A DNA stretch of 10,248 bases from an uncultured Spirochaetales bacterium (lineage in GTDB: Bacteria; Spirochaetota; Spirochaetia; Sphaerochaetales; Sphaerochaetaceae): positions 1 through 10,248 of the forward strand of contig CAMZGJ010000032.1 of assembly GCA_947306375.1 (NCBI GenBank). The letters run 5' to 3'. Positions within the stretch are counted from its first letter, which is position 1. Each line of letters begins with the position of its first letter. The translations under genes were made by a program, and so were the position numbers. Shown piece by piece: positions 1 to 8,072 of this stretch. The notes under the pieces are model-generated. The model did no database searches. It worked only from the letters and a program-made list of their open reading frames with translations, and had not been told where the DNA came from.

Positions 1-90
1 ACTTGCTTTTTATGATATGCGGAACACACCAAAAGAGGCAGGCGCAAGCGCAAAGTGGCTTTTTTCCGCCATAAAGTATATAGTGTCAGT

Positions 91-2466
91 ATGAAAAAGT
101 TGGTACTTGCAGAAAAACCAAGCGTAGGCAGAGAACTGGCCGGAGTGCTGGGATGTGCAAACAGAGGAAAATACTTTGAAAGTGAAGAGTATGTGGTCAC
201 ATGGGCTCTGGGGCATCTTGTAACACTGTGCCCGCCGGATTCATACGGAGAACAGTACAGAAGATGGAGCCTGAGGACTCTGCCCATGCTCCCAACCACT
301 CTCAACACAATGGTCATAGACAAAACGCAGGATCAGTTTGACATAGTAAGCGGCCTGCTCAACAGAGAAGACATAGATGAAGTGGTAATAGCCACTGACG
401 CAGGACGCGAGGGTGAACTGGTGGCCCGCTGGATACTCAAGCAGGCAGAATGCACTAAACCCATAAAGAGGCTGTGGATAAGCAGCCAGACAGAGGCTGC
501 AATAAAGCAGGGCTTTGCGGAACTTAAGGACGGACATGACTATGACAGACTCTACGCTGCAGCGGAAAGCCGCTCATATGCGGACTGGTACATAGGCTAC
601 AACGTTTCAAGGGCAATGAGTTGCCACTTTGACACAAGACTCTCCGCAGGACGCGTTCAGACCCCCACCCTTGCACTGATTACGCAGAGGGAAGATGAAA
701 TTGAGAACTTCACGGGAAGGTTCTACTGGACAATAAGGGCCACCTTTGAAAGTGAAAAAGGCTCCTTCACCGCCTCAAGGTACAACGCGGAAAACACGGT
801 CAAAATCCCCACTGAGGATGAGGCAAAAGCCATAGAGGCAAAGCTCGGAGCAGAAAACACAACAGGAAAAGTCACATCTCTGACTAGCACGCCCAAGAGT
901 GAGAAGCCGCCGCTTGCCTATGACCTGACGGAACTTCAGCGGGATGCCAACAGGCTGCTGGGCTACAGTGCAAAGGAGACACTGGACACGCTTCAGCGCC
1001 TGTATGAGATTCACAAAATTGTAACCTACCCGCGCACGGACAGCCGCTACATAACTGAGGACATTGTCCCCACGCTGGGAGAGAGGCTGCTGGCGCTCAT
1101 GGACACAAAGTATTCAGCGCAGGCCCTCAGGTTTGCCAGAAACGGCATAAGAGAGGACCTCTCACGCCTGGTGAACAATGACATGGTTTCAGACCACCAC
1201 GCCCTGCTGCCCACGGAGCAGAAGGTGGACACCTCAAAACTCTCCGAAAAGGAGAGGCAACTCTGGGAGCTGATTATATGCCGCTTTCTGGAGACGCTCT
1301 CGGCGGACTACGAGTACAACACCACAACACTTGAAGCTGAGGCGGCGGGAGAGAAGTTTATCGCCCGGCTGACGGTGCCTGTCAGTCAGGGCTGGAGAAG
1401 CGCCTCCTACCGTGCCGCGCAGGACGGAAACGCGCTGAATGAGAGCGCGCCGGAGAATGAGGATTCAAGCCCCGCCCTGCTTGCGCTGAAGGAGGGCATG
1501 GAGCTGAAGGTGGGCGCCGTGGAGACCAAACGCTACGCCACGCCGGCCCCGCAGCGCTACACGGAGGCGGACCTGCTGTACGCAATGGAGCACGCGGGAA
1601 AGCTGGTGGAGGACGCGGAGCTGAGAAAGCGCCTTGAGAACGGCCTGGGCACCCCGGCCACAAGGGCCGATATCATTGAGAAGCTGATCCAGAACAACTG
1701 CATGGAGAGAAAGGGCCTTGAGCTGGTGCCCACCCCCAAGGGACGCGAACTTGTGCGCCTGGTGCCGCCTCAGCTTAAGAGCGCAGAACTCACCGGCGAG
1801 TGGGAAAAACGCCTGTTTGCCATCTCAGGCGGCACTGAAAGCGAGGGCGCCTTCATAGAGGATATAAAAAAGAACGCCTCAGACCTGGTGGAACAGGTCA
1901 AGTCCAGCAAAGAGCTTTTCAACCCCGACCTTATGGGACACAAAGACAAACCCTGCCCCGCATGCAGATGGCCCATGATGAGGGTGCTGGATGAGTATGA
2001 CAGGGTGCACTGGGTCTGCCAGCGCTTCTCCTGCGGCTATGAGGACATGGAAGTAAAGAAGAGGGTCATGACGCCGGTTGTGCCCAGTGCGGCAAGCGCC
2101 TCACCCGTAAAGAGGGTGATTGCCAGCGCAAAACCGTCAGACGGCACGGCAAAGAAGACCCTGGTAATAAAGAAGGCTGCGGTCAAGGCGGTAAGTTCCC
2201 AAAGCCGGAGCACATGGGAGACGGTGACTGAGGTAGTAAAGCCCAGCCACTACAGACCGCACAATGAAAGGGTGCACAGTTCAAACACCCGCCCTGAAAG
2301 AGAACGCCCTGGCAGAGAGCGTCCTGGCAGGGAACACCCTGACAGGGACAGAATAAACAGGGAGCGCCCCCAGCAGAGGGAGAGCTCAGGCGGAACGTTT
2401 GCAGACTTCATAAGAGCCTCCGAGGAGAGAAAGAAAAGAGATGAAGAAAAAAGGAAGAAAAAGTAA
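91..2466 (+). CDS. topB: DNA topoisomerase III (type IA), with zinc ribbon and basic C-terminal tail
   Basis: Type IA topoisomerase: it cuts one DNA strand through a 5'-phosphotyrosine, passes a strand and reseals, typically decatenating replication or recombination intermediates. The 791-residue protein opens with the Toprim strand and Glu8 (LAEKPSVGREL). It carries DAGREGE at 103-109, the Gly variant of DxDxE seen in many TopB-like proteins. Next come SAGRVQTPT (185-193), the catalytic tyrosine Tyr313 in YPRTDSRY, SDHHALLPT (Asp368-His370) and GLGTPATRA (518-526). A single zinc ribbon follows (Cys622, Cys625, Cys643, Cys648). Beyond about residue 655 the protein is a Lys/Arg/Pro-rich, probably disordered tail ending in lysines. 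This makes it longer than E. coli TopB (about 650 residues). I chose ATG 91 because the Toprim strand starts there; an in-frame ATG at 55 would add 12 unconserved residues. No convincing Shine-Dalgarno precedes 91. It is first in a run with the lipoprotein and rarA genes. Confidence 0.93.
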   Translation: MKKLVLAEKPSVGRELAGVLGCANRGKYFESEEYVVTWALGHLVTLCPPDSYGEQYRRWSLRTLPMLPTTLNTMVIDKTQDQFDIVSGLLNREDIDEVVIATDAGREGELVARWILKQAECTKPIKRLWISSQTEAAIKQGFAELKDGHDYDRLYAAAESRSYADWYIGYNVSRAMSCHFDTRLSAGRVQTPTLALITQREDEIENFTGRFYWTIRATFESEKGSFTASRYNAENTVKIPTEDEAKAIEAKLGAENTTGKVTSLTSTPKSEKPPLAYDLTELQRDANRLLGYSAKETLDTLQRLYEIHKIVTYPRTDSRYITEDIVPTLGERLLALMDTKYSAQALRFARNGIREDLSRLVNNDMVSDHHALLPTEQKVDTSKLSEKERQLWELIICRFLETLSADYEYNTTTLEAEAAGEKFIARLTVPVSQGWRSASYRAAQDGNALNESAPENEDSSPALLALKEGMELKVGAVETKRYATPAPQRYTEADLLYAMEHAGKLVEDAELRKRLENGLGTPATRADIIEKLIQNNCMERKGLELVPTPKGRELVRLVPPQLKSAELTGEWEKRLFAISGGTESEGAFIEDIKKNASDLVEQVKSSKELFNPDLMGHKDKPCPACRWPMMRVLDEYDRVHWVCQRFSCGYEDMEVKKRVMTPVVPSAASASPVKRVIASAKPSDGTAKKTLVIKKAAVKAVSSQSRSTWETVTEVVKPSHYRPHNERVHSSNTRPERERPGRERPGREHPDRDRINRERPQQRESSGGTFADFIRASEERKKRDEEKRKKK
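2290..2364 (+). repeat. 15-bp in-frame repeats encoding RPxRE pentapeptides
   Basis: Five consecutive 15-base units lie inside the topB tail (residues 734-758). They encode RPERE, RPGRE, RPGRE, HPDRD and RINRE, followed by a looser RPQQRE. The middle units are nearly identical at DNA level (CGCCCTGGCAGAGAG and CGTCCTGGCAGGGAA), and the outer ones have decayed. The pattern suggests expansion by slippage of a basic, charged, disordered segment that could bind nucleic acid non-specifically. Confidence 0.85.
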
Positions 2467-3175
2467 AATCCTGCTTACGGTGCTTCTGGCACTGGTTCTG
2501 GCATCTTTTCTGGCATCCTGCGGCACAAAGATGCCCAAGAAGAAAATAGAAGTTCTGAGGCACCAGCCCACAGAGGAAGAGGCCGCATACGCAATGGAGA
2601 CGGCAGTCTCAACTGCGGTAATCAACGCAGGACAGGACCTGATAACAACGGTGCTGCCCTCTTTGGATTTCCTGCCGGATTCCTACCTGATACTCAAAGA
2701 CTATACTGACAGGGTTGCGGGCCTGAACGCCATAATGGAGAACTGGAGGAACTACTTCAGATTCTACATAACACAGAGCATGGACGGCATATCGGAAAAG
2801 GTGAACGCAATGCTCATGCATCTGGAGTTTGACAACCCGTACGAGTTTGTCAGAAGCTCCAACACAAGCGGAACCCGGTACTTTGTGAGCCTCTTCGGAG
2901 ACCAGATAAGAACGGAGATAAAAAACGTGGTTGAGCAAGCGGACTTCACCTACCTGGAGAAGGGTCGCAACCAGTACAACGTGTACATCCGCACCACCAA
3001 CTTCATAAGCAGCGTGAAAAAAAACGAGCTTGAGCAGGTGAACGCCGTTACAGAGCTTACTGACAAGTTGTACAATACCTTCATAGAACTTGTGGCGGAA
3101 GAGGAAGACCTGTTCAGAACCACCCCGGACCCCTACGGAGACCCGGTGGTAAAGGCAGTCTTCGGCACGGAATAA
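2441..3175 (+). CDS. Putative lipoprotein, helical, function unknown (possibly DUF4197-like)
   Basis: A 244-residue predicted lipoprotein. The N-terminus is basic (MKKKGRKSK), followed by a hydrophobic stretch at about 10-25 and a lipobox Leu24-Ala25-Ser26-Cys27. Signal peptidase II would therefore cleave before Cys27, leaving a membrane-anchored protein of about 218 residues. The mature part looks mainly alpha-helical and charged, with no enzymatic motif I recognise. The segment around residues 120-165 (acidic helix, Asn-Pro-Tyr, Ser-Asn-Thr-Ser-Gly-Thr-Arg-Tyr-Phe, then a helix) loosely recalls the 'AAT-x-YFRR' region of DUF4197 proteins, but this is a weak resemblance from memory. The start overlaps the 3' end of topB by 26 bases in the +1 frame, inside a purine-rich tract (GAGGAG at 2422-2427), so translation is probably coupled. 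The rarA gene follows after 48 bases. Confidence 0.85.
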   Translation: MKKKGRKSKILLTVLLALVLASFLASCGTKMPKKKIEVLRHQPTEEEAAYAMETAVSTAVINAGQDLITTVLPSLDFLPDSYLILKDYTDRVAGLNAIMENWRNYFRFYITQSMDGISEKVNAMLMHLEFDNPYEFVRSSNTSGTRYFVSLFGDQIRTEIKNVVEQADFTYLEKGRNQYNVYIRTTNFISSVKKNELEQVNAVTELTDKLYNTFIELVAEEEDLFRTTPDPYGDPVVKAVFGTE

Positions 3176-3212
3176 GGCGGAATAAAAAGGCGCAAAGAGC
3201 AATATAGCGTAC

Positions 3213-3216
3213 AGGG
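3213..3216 (+). promoter_or_regulatory. Ribosome binding site deciding the rarA start
   Basis: AGGG lies 7 bases before the ATG at 3224 but only 1 base before an in-frame TTG at 3218. The spacing favours the ATG as the true start. Confidence 0.5.
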
Positions 3217-3223
3217 TTTGAAA

Positions 3224-5356
3224 ATGGGTACGGACTTATTTGAAACAAACAGCTCAGGAACTCAGCCTCTTGCATACAGAATGAGGCCAAGGACACTGGA
3301 TGAGTATATCGGCCAGGACCATATCATAGGTCCGGGCCGGCTGCTTCGCCGTGCAATCCAGGCAGACCAGCTGTCCTCCGTAATCTTCTACGGCCCGCCC
3401 GGCACCGGCAAGACCACCCTGGCCCGAGTGATTGCCAACACAACCAAAAGCCATTTCTCCACCATGAACGCCGTCCTGAGCGGGGTCAAGGACCTGCGGG
3501 ATGAGATTGACGAGGCGCGTGAACGCCTGAAGCTCTACGGCAGGCGCACAATCCTCTTTGTGGATGAAGTGCACCGCTGGAACAAGAGCCAGCAGGACGC
3601 ACTGCTGCCGTGGGTGGAAAACGGCACGTTCATCCTCATTGGCGCCACAACGGAGAACCCCTTCTTTGAGGTCAACGCCGCCCTGGTCTCACGCTCACGC
3701 ATCTTCCAGCTCAAAAGTCTGACCAACGCCAACCTCAGGGACATAGCCCTGCAGGCGCTGGGAGACAAAGAACGCGGCTACGGCCTTTTGGACGTGCGCT
3801 TTGAGGACGGGGCTCTGGACCACCTTGTGGACGTAGCCTCCGGCGATGCCCGATCCCTGCTCAACGCCCTTGAGCTTGCGGTGGAAACCACCGAGCCCAC
3901 TGACGGAAAGATAATAATAACTCAGGAAGTTGCGGAGGAAAGCATCCAGCGCAAGGCCGTGCTCTATGACAAAGAGGGAGACTACCACTTTGACGTAATC
4001 TCCGCCTTCATAAAGAGCCTGCGCGGCAGCGACCCGGACGCGGCACTCTACTGGCTTGCCAAGATGGTGCATGCCGGAGAGGACCCGCGCTTCATATTCA
4101 GAAGAATGATGATAAGCGCATGTGAGGACGTGGGTCTTGCGGATCCCAACGCCATTGTTGTGGTCCAAAGCGACGCCGCGGCCTTCAACATGATAGGCAT
4201 GCCCGAGGGCAGGTACCACCTTACCCATGCAGCCCTCTACCTTGCAACAGCCCCAAAAAGCAACAGCGCAATGGGCTTTTTCGATGCTTTAAAGAGCGTT
4301 GAGGAGGAGTCCCGGGCAGCCGAGGTTCCCAACCACCTCAGGGATGCAAGCCGTGACAGCAAGGGCTTCGGTCACGGAGAGGGTTACATGTACCCCCACG
4401 CATACAGGGACCACTGGGTAGCCCAGCAGTATCTGCCCGGAGAACTTCAGGGCAAGATTTACTACCAGCCCGGCAGCATAGGATATGAAAAAGAGATTGC
4501 GGATCTGGTCAACAGAAGACGTGAAATCCAGCTTGAGAGCATAGACATAAACGCATTTCCTGAGAACCTTACCTACTCTCCCTCAGACAAGGGACGTGAC
4601 ATGTGGATAAGGCGTACCTCGGAGGTCCGCTCACAGGCTCTGGAAGAAATCAGAAAGGCGGTGTTCGCAAGCATTGAAACGGTGCGCTCGGACAGAATAC
4701 TGGTTCTGAACGCAGGGCACGGCCTTCTTGTCTGGGAGGCCTTCAGACGCACCCCGGAGGGCCTTGTTGCCGCACAGGTGAGAACGGTTGAGGATGAGAG
4801 CTTCATTTCCCACAGGGTGGCTGAACTCTCAGCATCAGAGGCCCCGCTTGTGGTAAGGGACCTCAACACACTTGAACAGGGCCTTGTCTTTGAGCACATT
4901 GTGGGACGCAATGTGTTTGCAGGCAGGGACAGGGTTTTCTGTGAAAAAACGGTAATGGATATAAGAAACAGGTGCGCCTCAGGTGCAGACCTTGTTCTCT
5001 CGGAGACCATACCCGGAGAAGGTGCCAGATTAAGCTCATTTATCCATGAGGGCCCCCTGAAGAGCCGTTTGGAAAAGGCTGAAAAGAAAATCTACTCGGA
5101 TAAAGAGCGTGAAATGCTTTTGGCTTACATCTCAGAGGGTTTTAGAATAATTGAAACAAGGCCCATGGCCTTCTCATATGAGCGCACAGTTACACCATCT
5201 GATGTTGAACGCTGGGTTAACTCTTCCTACGCTCCTGCGCTGGGCCTTGAAAAACCTGAGGCACAGGCTCTTGCAAAGGAACTTACTGCTGTTTTGTGCG
5301 CAGCCCCCCTGCTCTGGCAGGCTTCAACCCTTCTGATTAAAGCAAAAGCTCTCTGA
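3224..5356 (+). CDS. rarA: RarA/MgsA AAA+ recombination factor fused to a C-terminal Rossmann-like domain of unknown function
   Basis: A 710-residue fusion protein. Residues 1 to about 440 are a complete RarA (MgsA, WRNIP1) clamp-loader-like ATPase that acts at stalled replication forks with SSB. It has Walker [10 protein letters not shown] (57-65), Walker [10 protein letters not shown] with Asp114-Glu115, sensor 1 GATTEN (140-145), and Arg157 and Arg159 in SRSRIF as arginine-finger candidates. The helical MgsA C-terminal region follows. E. coli RarA ends near 447, but this protein continues for about 265 residues. The extension contains [16 protein letters not shown] (Asn496 to Gly500 in the glycine turn) and later ADLVLSE near Asp589. 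This resembles a class I methyltransferase-type Rossmann fold, though the usual acidic motifs are not clear. RarA fused to an unknown domain is a known architecture in cyanobacteria and some other phyla. The stop is TGA. An alternative TTG start at 3218 adds two residues. Confidence 0.94.
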   Translation: MGTDLFETNSSGTQPLAYRMRPRTLDEYIGQDHIIGPGRLLRRAIQADQLSSVIFYGPPGTGKTTLARVIANTTKSHFSTMNAVLSGVKDLRDEIDEARERLKLYGRRTILFVDEVHRWNKSQQDALLPWVENGTFILIGATTENPFFEVNAALVSRSRIFQLKSLTNANLRDIALQALGDKERGYGLLDVRFEDGALDHLVDVASGDARSLLNALELAVETTEPTDGKIIITQEVAEESIQRKAVLYDKEGDYHFDVISAFIKSLRGSDPDAALYWLAKMVHAGEDPRFIFRRMMISACEDVGLADPNAIVVVQSDAAAFNMIGMPEGRYHLTHAALYLATAPKSNSAMGFFDALKSVEEESRAAEVPNHLRDASRDSKGFGHGEGYMYPHAYRDHWVAQQYLPGELQGKIYYQPGSIGYEKEIADLVNRRREIQLESIDINAFPENLTYSPSDKGRDMWIRRTSEVRSQALEEIRKAVFASIETVRSDRILVLNAGHGLLVWEAFRRTPEGLVAAQVRTVEDESFISHRVAELSASEAPLVVRDLNTLEQGLVFEHIVGRNVFAGRDRVFCEKTVMDIRNRCASGADLVLSETIPGEGARLSSFIHEGPLKSRLEKAEKKIYSDKEREMLLAYISEGFRIIETRPMAFSYERTVTPSDVERWVNSSYAPALGLEKPEAQALAKELTAVLCAAPLLWQASTLLIKAKAL

Positions 5357-5373
5357 AACAACGGGACTTCACT

Positions 5374-5449
5374 CTGGAGCTTATTATTTTTGTCCTCCAG
5401 GCGGAACTGTTCCGCCCAAAGAACACTTTTTTGCTCTCCAGGCGGAACT
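5374..5449. terminator. Convergent intergenic region with palindrome and repeats, probable terminator
   Basis: This lies between the rarA and nagB stops, which face each other. A perfect inverted repeat GGCGGAAC-T-GTTCCGCC occupies 5400-5416 and is followed on the plus strand by a T6 run at about 5427-5432. A second inverted repeat, CTGGAG (5374-5379) with CTCCAG (5395-5400), shares one base with the first. The T-run starts about 10 bases after the palindrome, and the minus-strand side has no clear T-tract. Intrinsic termination is therefore plausible but not canonical. Confidence 0.5.
5395..5449. repeat. Direct repeat of CTCCAGGCGGAACT
   Basis: Two identical 14-base copies sit at 5395-5408 and 5436-5449, offset by 41 bases (about four helical turns). 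The first copy forms the left arm of the 5400-5416 palindrome; the second lacks the right arm. Confidence 0.85.
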
Positions 5450-5460
5450 AACCAACAGTA

Positions 5461-6252
5461 TTACAGTCTTTCCTTTCTCTCAATGTCCAGAAAGTACTTG
5501 TATGTGTCTACGGTAAGCTCTCCGCATGCAGCCTCATCACATGCAATTATGGCACCGTTGTGCATCTGAAGAGCCGAGCATGTCCATTTCTGGCTTACAG
5601 AGCCCTCAACAGTTGCCGCAAGAGCACGGGCCTTGTTGTGGCCGGAGATAAGGACAAGAACCTCCCTGGAGTCAGTTACCGTGCCAATACCCACAGAAAG
5701 CGCCTTTGCCGGGACCTTCTCAGGGTCATTGCCGAAGAAGCGGCTGTTGACAATGCGGGTGTCCGTGGTAAGATCGCGCACTCCGGTGCGGGAGGAGAGG
5801 CTGGTGAAGGGCTCGTTGAAGGCCAGGTGGCCGTCAACTCCTATGCCGCCCATGAAGAGGTCTATGCCGCCGTAGGAGGCGATTTTTTCCTCATAGCGCC
5901 TGCACTCGCCCTCGGGGTCTTCCGTCATGCCGTTGAGGATGTTGATGTTTTCAGCCTTCATGTCCACCAGGTGGTTGAAGAAGTTGTCGTGCATGAAGTA
6001 CCAGTAGCTCTGGTCATGGGTCTTGGGCAGGCCCAGGTACTCGTCCATGTTGAAGGTTACAACGTTGGCAAAGCTGACCTTGCCGGCCTTGTTCATGGCA
6101 ATAAGCTCCCTGTAGACGCCTATGGGTGAAGATCCCGTGGGCAGGCCAAGCACAAAGGGTCTTTTCTCCTTGTGAGCATTGATTTTACCTGCAATGTAGG
6201 AGGCGGCCCACCTGCTCATTTTCTCATAGTTTTCCTGAATAACTACTCTCAT
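5461..6252 (-). CDS. nagB: Glucosamine-6-phosphate deaminase
   Basis: Converts glucosamine 6-phosphate to fructose 6-phosphate and ammonia, the step that brings amino sugars (GlcNAc, recycled peptidoglycan, chitin) into glycolysis. The 263-residue protein is full length for the family (E. coli 266). It has the phosphate loop GLPTGSSP (36-43), [10 protein letters not shown] with Asp70 (E. coli Asp72), and [14 protein letters not shown] with Asp140, His142 and Glu147, which match the E. coli catalytic Asp141, His143 and Glu148. Of the E. coli allosteric GlcNAc6P-site residues, Arg158 aligns with Gly157 and Lys160 with Arg159, while Tyr254 is kept (Tyr253). Activation by GlcNAc6P may therefore be lost or altered. 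The start ATG has an AGAGG about 6 bases upstream. The gene lies 29 bases after pgcA and is probably cotranscribed with it. The stop is TAA. Confidence 0.97.
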   Translation of the reverse strand: MRVVIQENYEKMSRWAASYIAGKINAHKEKRPFVLGLPTGSSPIGVYRELIAMNKAGKVSFANVVTFNMDEYLGLPKTHDQSYWYFMHDNFFNHLVDMKAENINILNGMTEDPEGECRRYEEKIASYGGIDLFMGGIGVDGHLAFNEPFTSLSSRTGVRDLTTDTRIVNSRFFGNDPEKVPAKALSVGIGTVTDSREVLVLISGHNKARALAATVEGSVSQKWTCSALQMHNGAIIACDEAACGELTVDTYKYFLDIERKERL

Positions 6253-6281
6253 TTCAAACCTCTGCAGTACCGCGCACGGAT

Positions 6282-7958
6282 TCAGCCGATAAGCTTTTCA
6301 AGCTCTGCGGCAACAACCTTCTCAATCTCCTCTGCCTCTTCTCTGTTCTTTGCCGTAACGGAAATATAGGCCTTGAGCTTGGGCTCCGTGCCGCTGGGAC
6401 GGATTACAACACTTCCGAAAGATGTGTAGAACTTGAGCACATCTGCCTTAGGAAGACCGTCTATGCCCTTGGTGTAGTCCACTGTCTTAATGACATCCCA
6501 GCTTCCGATCTGTGAGAGACCTGCGTGGAAAATCTTCATAATCTCAGCCATCCTGGTCATGCCTGCAGAACCTTCGAACTCGTATGAGTGCAGGGTGTTC
6601 ATGCAGTAGCCGTATGTGGCATAAAGCTCATTCAGCTTGTCCAGCAGAGAGATGCCGCGTGTCTTGTAGTAGGCAAACATCTCACAGATCATGAGGGCGG
6701 CGTCCACTGCATCCTTGTCACGCACATAGGAACCGGTGAGATAGCCGTAGGACTCCTCAAAGCCCAGGATATAGTCATTAACACGGCCTTCCTTCTCAAG
6801 GCGGGCAATAACCTCACCTATGAACTTGAAACCTGTAAGAACGTTGACTGTCTTTACCCCGTAACTTGAGGCTATCTTCTCTGCAAGGTCCATTGTGACA
6901 ACCGTCTTAACAAAGACGGGGTTCTTGGGCATCTTGCCGTGCTTTGTCCTCTGGCTGCAGATGAAGTCAAGAAGCAGAAGACCCGTCTCATTGCCTGTAA
7001 GCAGGCGGTAACCCTTGCCGTCCTTGACTGCTATGCCGCAGCGGTCTGCATCCGGGTCAGTTGCAAGAAGAAGATCCGCACCGGTCTTGTCACAGTACTC
7101 AAGACCAAGCTTCATGGCCTCCCTGATCTCCGGGTTGGGATAGGGACATGTGGGGAAGTTGCCGTCCGGGTTGCGCTGCTCCTCAACAACGGTAATGTTC
7201 GTAAAGCCGCACTCCTCAAGGGCACGGGTTACGGGAACAAGACCTGTTCCGTTGAGCGGTGAGTAGACAATGGCAACATTGCGGTCAACCTTGTCTCCGT
7301 ACAGTACGCTCTGTCCCTTAACCTCTTCAATGAATGAAGTAAGAACAACCGGGTCTATGTATTTGATCATGCCCGTTTCCATGACGGAAACGTTGAAATC
7401 CGCCATCTTCACATCAAGGAAAAGGTCAAGCTTCTCAATCTCTGCAAGGATTGTGTCTGCAGCCTCGGTTGTAATCTGGCATCCGTCAGGTCCGTAGACC
7501 TTGTAACCGTTGTACTTTGACGGGTTGTGGGAAGCGGTAATCATAATACCCGCGCTTGCACCCAGATATCTTACTGCATAAGAAACAGTGGGAACCGGCA
7601 GGAGACTGGGCCAGAGATGGACCTGGATATCGTTTGCGGCAAACACGGCAGATGCCACGAATGCAAAGAAGTCCGACTTGATGCGGCTGTCATATCCAAT
7701 GACCACGGAAGGCTTGCCCCTCTTGGGTTTGTTTGCGTTCAGGTAATTTGCAATACCCTGGGATGCACGAGCCACAACGTAGCGGTTCATGCGGTTTGAG
7801 CCCGGTCCTATAACTCCTCTCAGGCCCGCTGTTCCGAATTCCAGGTCCTTGTAGAACGCGTCTTCAATCTCCGCATCATTCATCTTCTTAAGCTGATCCA
7901 GAAGATCCTCATCAGTTACCTGTGCCAGCCAGTGTCCGTATTCATCTCTGTAGTTCAT
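6282..7958 (-). CDS. pgcA: Phosphoglucomutase/phosphomannomutase (alpha-D-phosphohexomutase, PgcA/PGM2 type)
   Basis: Interconverts glucose 1-phosphate and glucose 6-phosphate (possibly mannose phosphates too) in the cytoplasm, through a phosphoserine and a bisphosphate intermediate. The 558 residues match the PgcA/PGM2 branch: the N-terminal motif [14 protein letters not shown] (35-48) and the phosphoserine loop TASHNP with Ser143. Further along are the Mg-binding DPDADR (Asp301, Asp303, Asp305), the sugar-binding GFEESYG (399-405) and the phosphate-binding RPSGTEPK (520-527). All four domains look intact and no key residue is missing. The ATG at 7958 has a strong GGAGG four bases upstream. 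nagB follows after 29 bases, linking glycogen or nucleotide-sugar chemistry with amino-sugar use. A promoter with a perfect -10 box lies in the 95-base gap from fhs. The stop is TGA. Preference for glucose over mannose cannot be told from sequence. Confidence 0.95.
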   Translation of the reverse strand: MNYRDEYGHWLAQVTDEDLLDQLKKMNDAEIEDAFYKDLEFGTAGLRGVIGPGSNRMNRYVVARASQGIANYLNANKPKRGKPSVVIGYDSRIKSDFFAFVASAVFAANDIQVHLWPSLLPVPTVSYAVRYLGASAGIMITASHNPSKYNGYKVYGPDGCQITTEAADTILAEIEKLDLFLDVKMADFNVSVMETGMIKYIDPVVLTSFIEEVKGQSVLYGDKVDRNVAIVYSPLNGTGLVPVTRALEECGFTNITVVEEQRNPDGNFPTCPYPNPEIREAMKLGLEYCDKTGADLLLATDPDADRCGIAVKDGKGYRLLTGNETGLLLLDFICSQRTKHGKMPKNPVFVKTVVTMDLAEKIASSYGVKTVNVLTGFKFIGEVIARLEKEGRVNDYILGFEESYGYLTGSYVRDKDAVDAALMICEMFAYYKTRGISLLDKLNELYATYGYCMNTLHSYEFEGSAGMTRMAEIMKIFHAGLSQIGSWDVIKTVDYTKGIDGLPKADVLKFYTSFGSVVIRPSGTEPKLKAYISVTAKNREEAEEIEKVVAAELEKLIG

Positions 7959-7962
7959 TTTT

Positions 7963-7967
7963 CCTCC
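7963..7967 (-). promoter_or_regulatory. Strong Shine-Dalgarno of pgcA
   Basis: GGAGG on the minus strand, four bases before the pgcA ATG. It is the clearest ribosome binding site in the window and fixes the start codon. Confidence 0.85.
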
Positions 7968-8000
7968 GTTCCTATATGGTTTTTTTTGCCTTGTTTTTGA

Positions 8001-8029
8001 ATTATAACTCTCACCTGCTCACAGAACAA
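8001..8029 (-). promoter_or_regulatory. Predicted sigma70-type promoter of pgcA-nagB
   Basis: On the minus strand TTGTTC (8024-8029) is followed after exactly 17 bases by a perfect TATAAT (8001-8006), placing transcription start near 7994 and giving a leader of about 35 bases. The -35 box matches consensus only at TTG, which fits an activated or regulated promoter. The -35 box lies within the 11-bp repeat array. Confidence 0.6.
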
Positions 8030-8072
8030 TCCTGGAACAATCCCGGAATAATTCTAGAACAGTCCCAGAACA
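8018..8072 (-). repeat. Five tandem 11-bp repeats, consensus TGTTCYNGGAT, over the pgcA promoter
   Basis: Minus-strand units, reading downward: TGTTCTGGGAC (8072-8062), TGTTCTAGAAT (8061-8051), TATTCCGGGAT (8050-8040), TGTTCCAGGAT (8039-8029), TGTTCTGTGAG (8028-8018). The array starts inside the last codons of fhs, contains the fhs TAG stop and runs into the -35 box of the predicted pgcA promoter. A period of 11 bp puts every unit on nearly the same face of the helix, as in an operator or activator array. Confidence 0.8.

Noticed and set aside
55..90. Earlier in-frame ATG for topB at position 55
   Set aside because: The Toprim domain begins directly at the ATG at 91; the extra 12 residues match nothing in the family.
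1..90. Possible promoter or terminator upstream of topB (TATGAT near 11, T6 run near 60)
   Set aside because: No correctly spaced -35 partner inside the window and no convincing GC stem before the T-run.
2609..3202. Minus-strand open frame of 197 codons opposite the lipoprotein gene
   Set aside because: The plus-strand frame has a clear lipobox signal peptide and coupled start; the minus frame shows only low-complexity His/Val-rich translation.
5354..5460. TGA at the end of rarA as another readthrough or selenocysteine codon
   Set aside because: The frame stays open past it, but translates repeat and intergenic sequence and then antisense nagB with no conserved motif, so TGA is an ordinary stop here.
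5560..6129. Plus-strand open frame of 189 codons antisense to nagB
   Set aside because: Mirror of the nagB coding frame with no domain or ribosome binding site; nagB has all catalytic motifs.
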